Assembly (NCBI RefSeq): GCF_019711535.1
Contig: NZ_JAIGNP010000002.1
Span: 248,001 to 312,000, forward strand
Reading direction: 5' to 3'
DNA from: Qipengyuania aestuarii
Lineage (GTDB): Bacteria; Pseudomonadota; Alphaproteobacteria; Sphingomonadales; Sphingomonadaceae
Length of the DNA: 64,000 nucleotides
Of this stretch, positions 1 through 8,832 are shown piece after piece (within the stretch, counting starts at the first letter, position 1; each line of letters starts with the position of its first letter). Made by a program: the position numbers and the translations under genes. Under the pieces are notes generated by a model, which saw only the letters and a list, made by a program, of their open reading frames with translations, had not been told where the DNA came from and ran no database searches.

Positions 1-1060
1 CCTCGTTATAGGCGGCAGTGGTGGGATCGGCGCTGCTGTAGAAATATTGCGATACGATCGGGCCGGAATAAATCCACATCACGAACAGTGCGGACCAGCT
101 GAAGAACTGCACCAGCGCCAGCCGCTTCATGGTGGCGGGCATGCCGGCGAAATCACCCACGATGGTGGACAGCATGTTGGCGGAGCGGCCCCGTTTCGCG
201 AGCGATATCGCGATTGCCGAAAGCACGCCGTAAGTCGCCAGCAGGGCGCCGAGCAGGTAGATTTCCTTTTCCAGGCCGAGCGGGGCGACGATCAGCGCGA
301 TGCCCGCGCCCAGCGCCAGCCAGACCAGCGCCGAACCATAGTTTTTCTCCGCCAGTGCGGAAACGGGCTGGGCTACGGCGGTTGCGCGTTCCGCTTCGAA
401 AGCCGCCATTTCCTCGGGCGAATATTCGCGCGTGGTCAATACGGTCCAGCCGATCGCCGCGAACAGGGCGATGCCGCCGGCCCAGAAGCTCCACCGGACC
501 GTATCGGGGATCTCGCCCGCCGGGGCCACATTGCTCACGCCGAGATGGCCGAGCAACCATGGGAATATCGCGGCGAAGACTGCACCGGCGCCGATAAAGG
601 CGGTCTGCACGGCATAGCCGGTGGCGTGCTGCGAGCGGTCGAGCATGTCGCCCACGAATGCGCGGAAAGGCTCCATCGCGATATTGAGGCTGGCGTCGAG
701 CAGCCACAGCAATCCGGCGGCAAAGACCAGCGGCGCGGCGAAAGCGGGCGCGAAGGGCATGAGGAACAGCGCCAGCGCGGCCAGCAGCGCGCCGGTCATG
801 AAATAGGGACGGCGGCGGCCGAACCGGTTCCAGGTCTTGTCCGACAGATGGCCCACGATCGGCTGCACGATCAGCCCCGTCAGCGGCGCGGCGACCCAGA
901 GCGCGGGCAGGTCGTCGAGCGAGGCGCCCACGGTCTGGAAGATGCGGCTCATGTTCGAATTCTGCAGCACGAAGCCGATCTGGATACCGAAGAAGCCGAA
1001 GCTCATGTTCCACAGCCCGCGTAAGCTCTGGCGCGGTTTTTCGGTCAGCGCATGTGTCAT
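1..1060 (-). CDS. MFS sugar transporter, SLC45/GPH-like (3' end beyond window)
   Basis: Probable inner-membrane sugar/proton symporter, importing maltose, sucrose or glucose released by the neighbouring glycosidases. Translation of the minus strand from ATG at 1060 stays open to the window edge, about 353 residues. It begins MTHALTEKPRQSLRGLW and continues FGIQIGFVLQNSNMSRIF, a signature of the SLC45-type sucrose/maltose permeases. The MFS loop 2-3 motif follows as GHLSDKTWNRFGRRRPY. The rest is rich in hydrophobic segments. It lies 108 bases downstream of the LacI regulator on the same strand, with a candidate operator in the gap. The substrate is inferred from context only. The C-terminus is outside the window. 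Confidence 0.85.
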   Translation of the reverse strand, partial: MTHALTEKPRQSLRGLWNMSFGFFGIQIGFVLQNSNMSRIFQTVGASLDDLPALWVAAPLTGLIVQPIVGHLSDKTWNRFGRRRPYFMTGALLAALALFLMPFAPAFAAPLVFAAGLLWLLDASLNIAMEPFRAFVGDMLDRSQHATGYAVQTAFIGAGAVFAAIFPWLLGHLGVSNVAPAGEIPDTVRWSFWAGGIALFAAIGWTVLTTREYSPEEMAAFEAERATAVAQPVSALAEKNYGSALVWLALGAGIALIVAPLGLEKEIYLLGALLATYGVLSAIAISLAKRGRSANMLSTIVGDFAGMPATMKRLALVQFFSWSALFVMWIYSGPIVSQYFYSSADPTTAAYNE

Positions 1061-1154
1061 GAAATATGTCCTCGTCCGCATCCGGCCCAAGTCTTTACGC
1101 CCGCTCGGATGAATTGGGCTCGGCTCGCATGAAGCGGCAGGTGCGGCAAGGCCG

Positions 1155-1164
1155 CATACGAATG
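1155..1164. promoter_or_regulatory. Candidate LacI-family operator upstream of the MFS transporter
   Basis: CATACGAATG differs by one base from the perfect palindrome CATACGTATG found upstream of the TonB-dependent receptor at 2360. It lies just after the lacI stop codon and about 95 bases before the transporter start. A central CG within an imperfect palindrome is typical of LacI-family operators. Assignment is by pattern only. Confidence 0.45.
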
Positions 1165-1168
1165 TGGT

Positions 1169-2212
1169 CTATTCTTCGGCAGGCCCGCTGGAGGCCCGCA
1201 CCACCAGTTTTCCGGGCAGCTTGCGCGGTGCGGTCTCGCGCCCTTCGATCTGCGCGATCAGCGTTTCCACCAGCGCCGCGCCCGCGCCGGTGATGTCCTG
1301 CATCACCGTGGTCAGCGGCGGGGTGGTCAGGCTGGCGGCGGGAATATCGTCGAAGCCGACCACGGCGATGTCGCCGGGCACGCTACGGCCCGCTTCGGCG
1401 AGTGCGCGCATCGCCCCGATCGCGATCAGGTCGCTGCCCGCGAAGATCGCGTCGAAGTCGCGCCCGCTATCCATCAGGGCGATGGCGGCGTCATGGCCTG
1501 CCTCTTCGGTGGTGATGGCATCGAACTGGAGGCCCGCGTCCTGGGGCAGGCCCGCATCCTCCAGGGCCGCGGAAAGGCCGAGGTAACGGCCATGGAATTC
1601 GGGATAATGTTCGTCCGCATGGCCGAGGAAGGCGATCCGGCGGCGCCCGTTTGCGATCAGGTGCTTGCCCGCAAGGCGCCCGGCCGCGTGATTGTCCGTG
1701 CCTACCGTCACCCCGCTCGCATCGTTCGAGACCGAGCCCCAGCGCGCGAAGCATGTGCCTTGCCGCACCAGCTGTTCGAGCCGCTTGCGGTAGAGCGTGT
1801 AATCGCCATAGCCGAGCAGGATCAGCCCGTCGGCGCGGTGGCTGTCCTGATAACGGACGTGCCAGTCGTCTTCCATTTTCTGGAACGATATCAAAAGGTC
1901 CAGCCCGCGATCGGCGCAGGCGCGGGTGATCGATCCCAGCATGGCGAGGAAGAAGGGATTGATCATGCTGCGGTCGGGCGTCGGGTCCTCGAAGAACAGC
2001 AGCGCGATCGTGTTGGACCGCTGGGACCGCAGCGAGCTGGCGTTCTTGTCGACCGTATAGTTCAGCTCCGCCGCAATCGCCTCGATCTTGGCGCGGGTCT
2101 CGGCGCTGACGGACTTTTCGCCTCGCAGCGCCCGGCTCACGGTGGGCTGCGATACCCCCGCGCGGTAGGCGATGTCGAAGCTGGTCGGCCGTCCGGTCGG
2201 TGCGCGTCCCAA
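1169..2212 (-). CDS. LacI-family transcriptional regulator of the alpha-glucan locus
   Basis: Predicted sugar-responsive repressor of 347 residues. The N-terminal helix-turn-helix reads TSFDIAYRAGVSQPTVSRAL, with the hinge helix after it (NASSLRSQRSNTIALLF). A periplasmic-binding-protein-like effector domain follows, from about residue 60 to 340, ending GDIAVVGFDDIPAASLTTPP, a strong family signature. The open frame runs much further upstream, but TTG at 2212 is chosen because AGGAGG at 2220-2225 sits seven bases before it and the protein then has normal family length. It is divergent from the receptor operon and co-directional with the transporter. The effector is unknown; maltose or a maltodextrin is inferred from the neighbours. 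Confidence 0.9.
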   Translation of the reverse strand: MGRAPTGRPTSFDIAYRAGVSQPTVSRALRGEKSVSAETRAKIEAIAAELNYTVDKNASSLRSQRSNTIALLFFEDPTPDRSMINPFFLAMLGSITRACADRGLDLLISFQKMEDDWHVRYQDSHRADGLILLGYGDYTLYRKRLEQLVRQGTCFARWGSVSNDASGVTVGTDNHAAGRLAGKHLIANGRRRIAFLGHADEHYPEFHGRYLGLSAALEDAGLPQDAGLQFDAITTEEAGHDAAIALMDSGRDFDAIFAGSDLIAIGAMRALAEAGRSVPGDIAVVGFDDIPAASLTTPPLTTVMQDITGAGAALVETLIAQIEGRETAPRKLPGKLVVRASSGPAEE

Positions 2213-2359
2213 AACCAATCCTCCTGGCCATTTGCAGGCCCTTGTGCGCCCCGTGCGAGGCCGTCTCGCGCTAGGCCGTCGGCGCGCTCTTGGCAATGCG
2301 TCCGGCCTCGTCCACGCGGACGTTTCGCCCTCGGTGAGCGGTGCCCGTGCATAGCATAA

Positions 2360-2369
2360 CATACGTATG
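2360..2369. promoter_or_regulatory. Perfect 10-bp palindrome, candidate LacI operator
   Basis: CATACGTATG is a perfect palindrome with a central CG, in the 284-base divergent region between lacI (start 2212) and the TonB-dependent receptor (start 2497). A one-mismatch copy precedes the MFS gene at 1155. A further half site, CGTATG, occurs near 2453. Together these suggest binding sites of the adjacent LacI protein. I see nothing else definable in the intergenic region. Confidence 0.5.
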
Positions 2370-2496
2370 CTCTCTTCCGAAGTGGCGGAGTTCCGGCCTA
2401 TCCGGGCGCCGATGGAAGCGGGCCGCCATGCCGGATGTCCCTTCCAAGAACACGTATGGCCGACCCCTTCGGATCGGCAGTGGAGAGGGTATACCG

Positions 2497-5286
2497 ATGG
2501 CATTTCGCGACACGCTTCGCAGCGGAAGCAGCATTTCCGCATTCACCGTAACCCTGGCTCTGGCGGGCGGGATGATCCCGGCCCACGCCCTGGCGCAGGG
2601 GACCCAGCCCGAAACGCCCGAGCAGGTCGATGCCGGCCAGCCGGTCAGCGATCCCGATGCGGCCGACGATGTCATCGTCGTCACCGGTTTCCGCGCCAGC
2701 CTCGAAAGCGCGGTCGCGGAAAAGAAGCTGTCCGAACAGATCGTCGAGTCGATCACGGCCGAAGACATCGGCAAGCTGCCCGACGCATCGATCGGCGAAT
2801 CGATCGCCCGTCTCCCCGGCCTCACCGCGCAGCGCCTCAACGGCCGCGCCAATGTGGTCGCCATCCGCGGCTTCGGCCCGGACTTCTCGCAAACCCTTCT
2901 CAACGGCCGCGAGCAGACGACCACGAGCGACAACCGCTCGGTCGAGCTTGATCAGTATCCGTCCGAGATCGTCAACCAGGTCGTGGTCTACAAATCTCCC
3001 ACCGCCTCCCTTGTGGGCCAGGGCCTGGTTGGCACCATCGATATCCGCACCATTCGCCCGCTCGAAACCGGTGAGCGTATCCTCGCCGTCGGTGCGCGCG
3101 GGTCGTGGGCGGATATCGGTGCCCTCAACGCCGGTTCGAACGAGTTCGGCTACCGTGTGAACGGCACCTATGTCGACCAGTTCGCCGACGATACGCTGGG
3201 CATCTCGCTCGCCGCATCCTATGTCGACGAGCCGTATCAGCTGCAGGAATTCAACGCCTGGGGCTATGACACGGCAAATGTCGGCGGGCAGGACGCCGCG
3301 CTGATCGGTGGATCGAAGTCCTACGTCACCTCCACTCAGCTCAAGCGCCTCGGCCTCAACGGCACGATCCAGTACCAGCCGATGCCGCAGCTGACCTTGA
3401 CGGTCGACGGCTTCTATTCGAACTTCGACGACGACCAGACCAAGCGCGGCCTCGAGCTGCCGCTGGCCTATGGCGGCGATCTGAACTCCGACTTCGATCC
3501 CGCAAGCGCCACGGTCGAGGACGGCCTTGTCACCGCGGGCCGGTTCGACAATGTCCGCGGCGTCATCCGCAACGACATCTTCCAGCGCAAGGCCGATCTC
3601 TATTCGGGCGGCTTTAACGCCAACTGGGAAGGCGATGACGGCTGGAGCGCGTTCTTCGACTTCGGCTATTCGCGCACCGACCGCAACGAGCTGAGCCTCG
3701 AAAGCTATTCGGGCACCGGCTTCAACGGCCCGGTGACCGGTGACGGCGCAGCAGCTACCATCGACTTCACCTCGGGCGACAAGGGCACGGTCTTCGATTC
3801 CTCGCTCGATTACAGCGATCCCTCGCAGATCTTCCTGACCGATCCGCTCGGCTGGGGCGGCGGTACGGTGCCGCAGGCCGGTTATTCGAACAACCGCATC
3901 GTCGAAGACGAGCTGTTCCAGTACCGCGTCGAAGTGGAGAAGGAACTCCAGAGCGACAGCTTCCTGCGCAGCGTGCAGTTCGGCATGAACTACACCACCC
4001 GCGAGAAGAGCCTGACGCCTGATGAAGCCTTCGTCCGCCTGCCGGGCGGTGCAACCGAAGTGGCGATCCCCTCGCAGTATCTGCAGCGTTCGACCGATCT
4101 CACCTATCTGGGCCTTGGCCCGATCGTCAGCTACGATGCGCGTGATCTCATCGCCGACGGCATCCTCGTCCTCGAACCGCGCGTTGCGACCGGCCCCGAT
4201 GCGGCCAACGATGTGCTGAGCAAGAGCTACACCGTCGCCGAAGACCTGATGACCATGTATCTCCAGACCAATCTGGAGCAGGAAGTGGGCGCGGGCGTGA
4301 TCACCGGGAATGTCGGCGTCCAGGCGATCAACACGGTCCAGAAATCGACCGGTTTCATCTTCCCGGAAACCGGCCCTGAGCGCCGCACACTGGGCGATGA
4401 TTACTGGGACGTGCTGCCCAGCGCCAACCTTTCGCTGCGCCTTGACAGCGACTGGGTCTTCCGTGTCGCCGCAGCGCGTGAAATCATGCGCGCCCGGCTC
4501 GACGATACGCGCCTGTCGATCGATTACGGTATCGACGCCACCGTGCCCGGCGGCCTCATCCGTGGCAGCGGCGGCAATCCGGCGCTGCGGCCCTACCGGG
4601 CCAATGCCGTCGACTTCAACATCGAGAAGTACTTCGGCACCGGCGGCGTCGTGGCGCTCCAGTTGTTCTACAAGGACATCAAGAGCTACGTCTTCAACGG
4701 CCGCTTCGCCTTCGATTATTCGGCTTTCCCAACGCCCACCGGCGCGGAAGCCTATCCCAATCTGCCGGTCATCGGCACGCTGGAAGCACCGACCAACACC
4801 GGCGGCGGCGATCTCTATGGCGCGGAACTGGCAGTCACGCTGCCGTTCTCCACCTTCACCCCGGCGCTGGACGGCTTCGGCATCACCGGCGGCGCCAGCT
4901 ATACCAAGACCAAGATCGAAGATCCGGACGGCAATGAAACCGAAATTCCCGGCTATTCGAAATGGGTGGTCAACGGCACGGCCTATTTTGAAAAGGCCGG
5001 TTTCAACAGCCGCGTCAGCGCGCGCTACCGTTCCAGCTTCCTTGGTGATTTCACCGGCTTCGGCGGCTCGCCCACGCGGCGTACTGCGCTGGCGGAAACG
5101 ATCATCGATGCGCAGATCGGCTATGATTTCCAGTCGGGCAGCGCGCTCGAAGGTCTCTCGCTCTATATCCAGGGCCAGAACCTGACCGACCAGCCCTTCG
5201 TCTCAACCGGCGAAAACCGCAATCAGGTGATCGATTACCAGAGCTACGGGCGCCGCTTCCTCGCAGGCTTCACCTACAAGTTCTGA
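2497..5286 (+). CDS. TonB-dependent outer-membrane receptor, oligosaccharide type
   Basis: Outer-membrane beta-barrel of 929 residues for energy-dependent uptake, here probably of malto-oligosaccharides. ATG at 2497 is chosen because GGAGAGGG at 2482-2489 precedes it and a signal peptide follows (TLALAGGMIPAHALAQ, cleavage near residue 30). The TonB-box-like DDVIVVTGFRASLESA is followed by a plug domain (EDIGKLPDASIGESIARLPG, then VVAIRGFGPDFSQTLLNGRE), typical of the large Caulobacter/Sphingomonas carbohydrate receptors. The C-terminus ends in the aromatic strand FLAGFTYKF. The long barrel and absence of an N-terminal STN domain argue against a siderophore sensor. First gene of a run of five plus-strand genes. 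Confidence 0.93.
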   Translation: MAFRDTLRSGSSISAFTVTLALAGGMIPAHALAQGTQPETPEQVDAGQPVSDPDAADDVIVVTGFRASLESAVAEKKLSEQIVESITAEDIGKLPDASIGESIARLPGLTAQRLNGRANVVAIRGFGPDFSQTLLNGREQTTTSDNRSVELDQYPSEIVNQVVVYKSPTASLVGQGLVGTIDIRTIRPLETGERILAVGARGSWADIGALNAGSNEFGYRVNGTYVDQFADDTLGISLAASYVDEPYQLQEFNAWGYDTANVGGQDAALIGGSKSYVTSTQLKRLGLNGTIQYQPMPQLTLTVDGFYSNFDDDQTKRGLELPLAYGGDLNSDFDPASATVEDGLVTAGRFDNVRGVIRNDIFQRKADLYSGGFNANWEGDDGWSAFFDFGYSRTDRNELSLESYSGTGFNGPVTGDGAAATIDFTSGDKGTVFDSSLDYSDPSQIFLTDPLGWGGGTVPQAGYSNNRIVEDELFQYRVEVEKELQSDSFLRSVQFGMNYTTREKSLTPDEAFVRLPGGATEVAIPSQYLQRSTDLTYLGLGPIVSYDARDLIADGILVLEPRVATGPDAANDVLSKSYTVAEDLMTMYLQTNLEQEVGAGVITGNVGVQAINTVQKSTGFIFPETGPERRTLGDDYWDVLPSANLSLRLDSDWVFRVAAAREIMRARLDDTRLSIDYGIDATVPGGLIRGSGGNPALRPYRANAVDFNIEKYFGTGGVVALQLFYKDIKSYVFNGRFAFDYSAFPTPTGAEAYPNLPVIGTLEAPTNTGGGDLYGAELAVTLPFSTFTPALDGFGITGGASYTKTKIEDPDGNETEIPGYSKWVVNGTAYFEKAGFNSRVSARYRSSFLGDFTGFGGSPTRRTALAETIIDAQIGYDFQSGSALEGLSLYIQGQNLTDQPFVSTGENRNQVIDYQSYGRRFLAGFTYKF

Positions 5287-5407
5287 TGCATGGGGCGGGG
5301 ATGGCGGATCATTCACCAGCAACCGCCGTCCCCGCCGCCTGGCTTTCCGATACCGTTGCCCTTGCTGACGCTTGCGCCGGACAAGGGCGCGGTGACCGGA
5401 TAAGATC

Positions 5408-6985
5408 ATGGCCGTGACGCACACCTCTTCTCCCACCTCAGGCGGCAGGCGCGCGCCGCTGCGCGTCGCCATTGCCGGGGGCGGGACCGCCGGATGGATG
5501 GCGGCTGCCGCGCTGGCTCGGCTGACCGGCTGCGAAGTGGCGCTGGTCGAATCCGATGCCATCGGCACGGTCGGCGTGGGCGAAGCCACCATCCCGCAAA
5601 TCCGGCTGTTCAACCGCGGGTTGGGGATCGACGAGGCGGAATTCCTGCGCGAGACCAAGGGCACCTTCAAACTCGGCATTGAATTCGACGGCTGGCGCAA
5701 GGCTGGCACCGGCTACATGCACGCCTTCGGCTCTGTCGGGCGCGGGGCGGGGCTGCTGCCCTTCCACCAGCTGTGGCTGCGCGGGCGCGAACTGGGCATG
5801 GCGAAAGATCTGGGCGCCTATTCGCTCAACGAACAGGCCGCGCGTGCCGGCAGAATGCAGATCTGGCCTGCCGGGCAGGGGGCACAGCCCGACATGCCTT
5901 GGGCCTATCATTTCGATGCCGCGCTCTACGCCGCCTATTTGCGCCGCTTCGCCGAAGCGCGCGGCGTGGCCCGGATCGAAGGGCGGATCGAGACTGCCGA
6001 GAAAGACGGCGAAAGCGGCGACATCGCTGCGCTCGTCCTCGATGGCGGCCGCCGGATCGAAGCGGAATTCTTCATCGACTGCACCGGCTTTCGCGCGCGG
6101 CTGGCGGGCGACATGCCGGGCCAGAGCTTCGCAGACTGGAGCCACTGGCTGCCGTGCGACCGCGCCGTGGCCGTGCCGTGCGAAACCGGAGGCGGTTTCA
6201 CGCCGTACACGCGCGCGGCGGCCCATGCGGCGGGCTGGCAATGGCGCATCCCGCTGCAACACCGGATCGGCAACGGGCTGGTCTATTGCAGCGAATTCCT
6301 GTCCGATGACGAGGCCGAGGCCCAGCTGCTGGCCAATCTCGACGGCGCGCCGCTTGGAATACCCAATCGCCTGCGCTTCACCACCGGCATGCGGGCCGCC
6401 CCGTGGCGCGGCAATTGCCTTGCGCTGGGGCTGGCCGCCGGCTTCCTCGAACCACTGGAATCGACCAGCATCCACCTGATCCAGTCGGGCATTGCGCGGT
6501 TTCTTTCCATGCTGCCGCGCCCCGGCAGCCCTGCTGGCGAGACGGCGGCCACGGCGGGTGAATTCAACCGCCAGTCCGCCTTCGAATGGTCGGCCATCCG
6601 CGATTTTCTCATCCTGCACTATGCCGCCAACGATCGGCGCGGCGAACCCTTCTGGGACCGCGCGCGGGCGATGGAGCTGCCGGCAGGATTGGCCGACCGG
6701 ATCGAACTGTTCCGCAGCACCGGCTATCTCAGCCGCGAGCATGACGAGCTGTTTACCGAGGCCGGTTGGACGCAGGTGTTGCTGGGGCAGGGCGTCATGC
6801 CGCGCGCCGCCCATCCCAATGCCGATGCGCTCGATCCCGCGGCCCTCCAGCGGCTGCTGGCGGGGATCGAAAGCGACATCGCCGCTACTGTCGGCCCCAT
6901 GCCCGGCCACGCCGAATTCCTGCGCGCCTTCTGCATGCCGCAGTCCGACACCCGACCCGCCGCCACCAAGGAGACGGCCCGATGA
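5408..6985 (+). CDS. Tryptophan-halogenase-family flavoprotein
   Basis: FAD-dependent protein of 525 residues. The Rossmann motif is IAGGGTAGW near residue 23, the halogenase WxWxIP signature appears as WQWRIP, and the lysine that forms the chloramine in PrnA/RebH is present as K88 in TFKLGIEFDGW. A Glu corresponding to the second catalytic residue lies in EPLEST. So the halogenase core residues are intact. Homologues are common beside TonB-dependent receptors in carbohydrate loci of Caulobacterales, Sphingomonadales and Xanthomonadales, where their substrate is unknown; a secondary-metabolite role is not suggested here. Its stop overlaps the next start (ATGA), implying translational coupling to the amylase. 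Confidence 0.88.
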   Translation: MAVTHTSSPTSGGRRAPLRVAIAGGGTAGWMAAAALARLTGCEVALVESDAIGTVGVGEATIPQIRLFNRGLGIDEAEFLRETKGTFKLGIEFDGWRKAGTGYMHAFGSVGRGAGLLPFHQLWLRGRELGMAKDLGAYSLNEQAARAGRMQIWPAGQGAQPDMPWAYHFDAALYAAYLRRFAEARGVARIEGRIETAEKDGESGDIAALVLDGGRRIEAEFFIDCTGFRARLAGDMPGQSFADWSHWLPCDRAVAVPCETGGGFTPYTRAAAHAAGWQWRIPLQHRIGNGLVYCSEFLSDDEAEAQLLANLDGAPLGIPNRLRFTTGMRAAPWRGNCLALGLAAGFLEPLESTSIHLIQSGIARFLSMLPRPGSPAGETAATAGEFNRQSAFEWSAIRDFLILHYAANDRRGEPFWDRARAMELPAGLADRIELFRSTGYLSREHDELFTEAGWTQVLLGQGVMPRAAHPNADALDPAALQRLLAGIESDIAATVGPMPGHAEFLRAFCMPQSDTRPAATKETAR

Positions 6986-8832
6986 AATATTGCACCCTAT
7001 CCCTTGCCGCCCTGCTGCTCGCCAGCATGCCGGGCCTCGCCCGAGAGGCGCAGGCGCAGGCAGATACGGCGGCGGCACCGCAGCAGGCCGGAGACTTCCG
7101 CCAGCGCGGCGTGGAAGACGAGGTGATCTATTTCGTCCTGCCCGACCGCTTCGCCAATGGCGACACCAGCAACGATCTGGGCGGCTATGCGGACGATCGG
7201 CTGGTCAGCGGCTTCGATCCTGCGCACAAGGGCTTCTATCACGGCGGCGATCTCAAGGGGCTGACCGAAAAGCTCGATTACATCCAGGGGATGGGTGTCA
7301 CCGCGATCTGGTTCGCGCCGATCTTCAAGAACAAGCCGGTGCAGGGCGATCCGGGCAATCCGGGCAGCTTCAGTTCGGGCTATCACGGCTATTGGGTGAC
7401 CGATTTCACGCAGGTCGATCCGCATTTCGGCACCAATGAAGAATTCGCCGCCTTCGTGGCCGCCGCCCATGCGCGCGGGATGAAGGTTTATATGGACATC
7501 ATCGCCAATCACACTGCCGATGTGATCCGCTTCGCCGAAGACAGCTATGACTATCGCAGCAAGGGCGAATATCCCTATTCCACCGGAGGCGGCGTGGATG
7601 GGGAACGCATCAACAAGGGCTTCGACCCTTCCGATCCCAGCCCCGAAAACTGGGCCCGGCTGACCGATCCGGCCTATGCCTATACCCCCGTGGTGCCCGA
7701 GGCGGAGCGCGATGTGAAAGTGCCCGCCTGGCTCAACGATCCGATCTATTACCACAATCGCGGCGATACCTTCTGGATCGGCGAAAGCAGCGTCGATGGG
7801 GATTTCGTCGGGCTGGACGATCTGTTTACCGAGCACCCGCGCGTGGTGTCTGGCATGATCGACATCTTCGGCAACTGGATCGACCAGTACGGGATCGACG
7901 GTTTCCGCATCGATACCGCCAAGCATGTGAACCCGGAATTCTGGCAGGCCTTCGTGCCCGCCATGCTCGAACGCGCCGAAGCGCGCGGCATTCCGAATTT
8001 CCACATCTTCGGCGAAATCGCTTACGATACGCCCGATGCGATAACCGCCGCGCGGGTAATGACCGAGGCGGAGCTTCCCTATGCGCTCGACATGGGGTTT
8101 GCGAAAGCGGCCCAGCTCGTCGCCAGCGGCAAGGAAAGCCCCGCCGTGATGGCCGAATTCCTCAGCCAGGATGTGATCTATCCGGGCGGCGCGAAAACCG
8201 CGACCGGCCTGCCGACCTTCCTCGGCAATCACGATTTCGGGCGCTTCTCGATGTTCCTGCGCGACTATGCAGAGACGGACGATACCGACGAACTGCTGGC
8301 GCGCACCAAGCTCGGCCATGCGATGATGTTCGCACTGCGCGGGGTGCCGACGGTCTATTACGGTGACGAACAGGGCTTCATCTCCGACGGCAACGACCAG
8401 CTGGCGCGCGAGGATATGTTCGAAAGCCGGGTGGCGGAATATAACGACAATGTCCTGCTCGGCAGCGATGCCACCACGGCCGGCGACAATTTCGACACCG
8501 CCCATCCGCTCTATCGCCTGATCGGCGAACTGGCTGCGATGCGCACGGCCTCGCCGGCGCTGCGGCGGGGGCTGACCACGATCCGCGCCTTCGATCACGA
8601 AGGGCCGGGCGTGCTGGCGGTGGAGCGTTTCGACGATGCAAGCGGTCAGCGTATTCTGGCCGTATTCAACACCTCGAACACCCCGATCAAGAGGGTGATC
8701 GGGACCGAATCCGGAACAAAAAGCGTCGTTTCGCTGGCCGGGAATTGTCCCGCAAAGCCCGCCGCGCCGGGCAGCGTCAGGATTTCCCTGCCGCCGCTCG
8801 GCTGGGCGATCTGCGAGCTGGTGAACGACTGA
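6982..8832 (+). CDS. Secreted GH13 alpha-amylase-family glycoside hydrolase
   Basis: Exported enzyme of 616 residues cleaving alpha-1,4-glucans. A signal peptide covers the first ~25 residues (LSLAALLLASMPGLA, then AQAQA). The (beta/alpha)8 motifs are clear: MDIIANHT, GFRIDTAKH with nucleophile D311, FGEIAYDT with acid/base E345, and LGNHD with D418. The TonB partner next door suggests a periplasmic site of action on imported oligosaccharides. Start ATG at 6982 overlaps the halogenase stop; the stop TGA shares its last base with the next ATG. Exact product specificity (maltose, maltotriose, cyclodextrin) cannot be told from motifs. Confidence 0.92.
   Translation: MKYCTLSLAALLLASMPGLAREAQAQADTAAAPQQAGDFRQRGVEDEVIYFVLPDRFANGDTSNDLGGYADDRLVSGFDPAHKGFYHGGDLKGLTEKLDYIQGMGVTAIWFAPIFKNKPVQGDPGNPGSFSSGYHGYWVTDFTQVDPHFGTNEEFAAFVAAAHARGMKVYMDIIANHTADVIRFAEDSYDYRSKGEYPYSTGGGVDGERINKGFDPSDPSPENWARLTDPAYAYTPVVPEAERDVKVPAWLNDPIYYHNRGDTFWIGESSVDGDFVGLDDLFTEHPRVVSGMIDIFGNWIDQYGIDGFRIDTAKHVNPEFWQAFVPAMLERAEARGIPNFHIFGEIAYDTPDAITAARVMTEAELPYALDMGFAKAAQLVASGKESPAVMAEFLSQDVIYPGGAKTATGLPTFLGNHDFGRFSMFLRDYAETDDTDELLARTKLGHAMMFALRGVPTVYYGDEQGFISDGNDQLAREDMFESRVAEYNDNVLLGSDATTAGDNFDTAHPLYRLIGELAAMRTASPALRRGLTTIRAFDHEGPGVLAVERFDDASGQRILAVFNTSNTPIKRVIGTESGTKSVVSLAGNCPAKPAAPGSVRISLPPLGWAICELVND

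Noticed and set aside
2341-2496. Longer N-terminus for the TonB-dependent receptor
   Set aside because: It would put residues before the signal peptide and translate the palindromic operator; ATG at 2497 has a good ribosome site and signal peptide.
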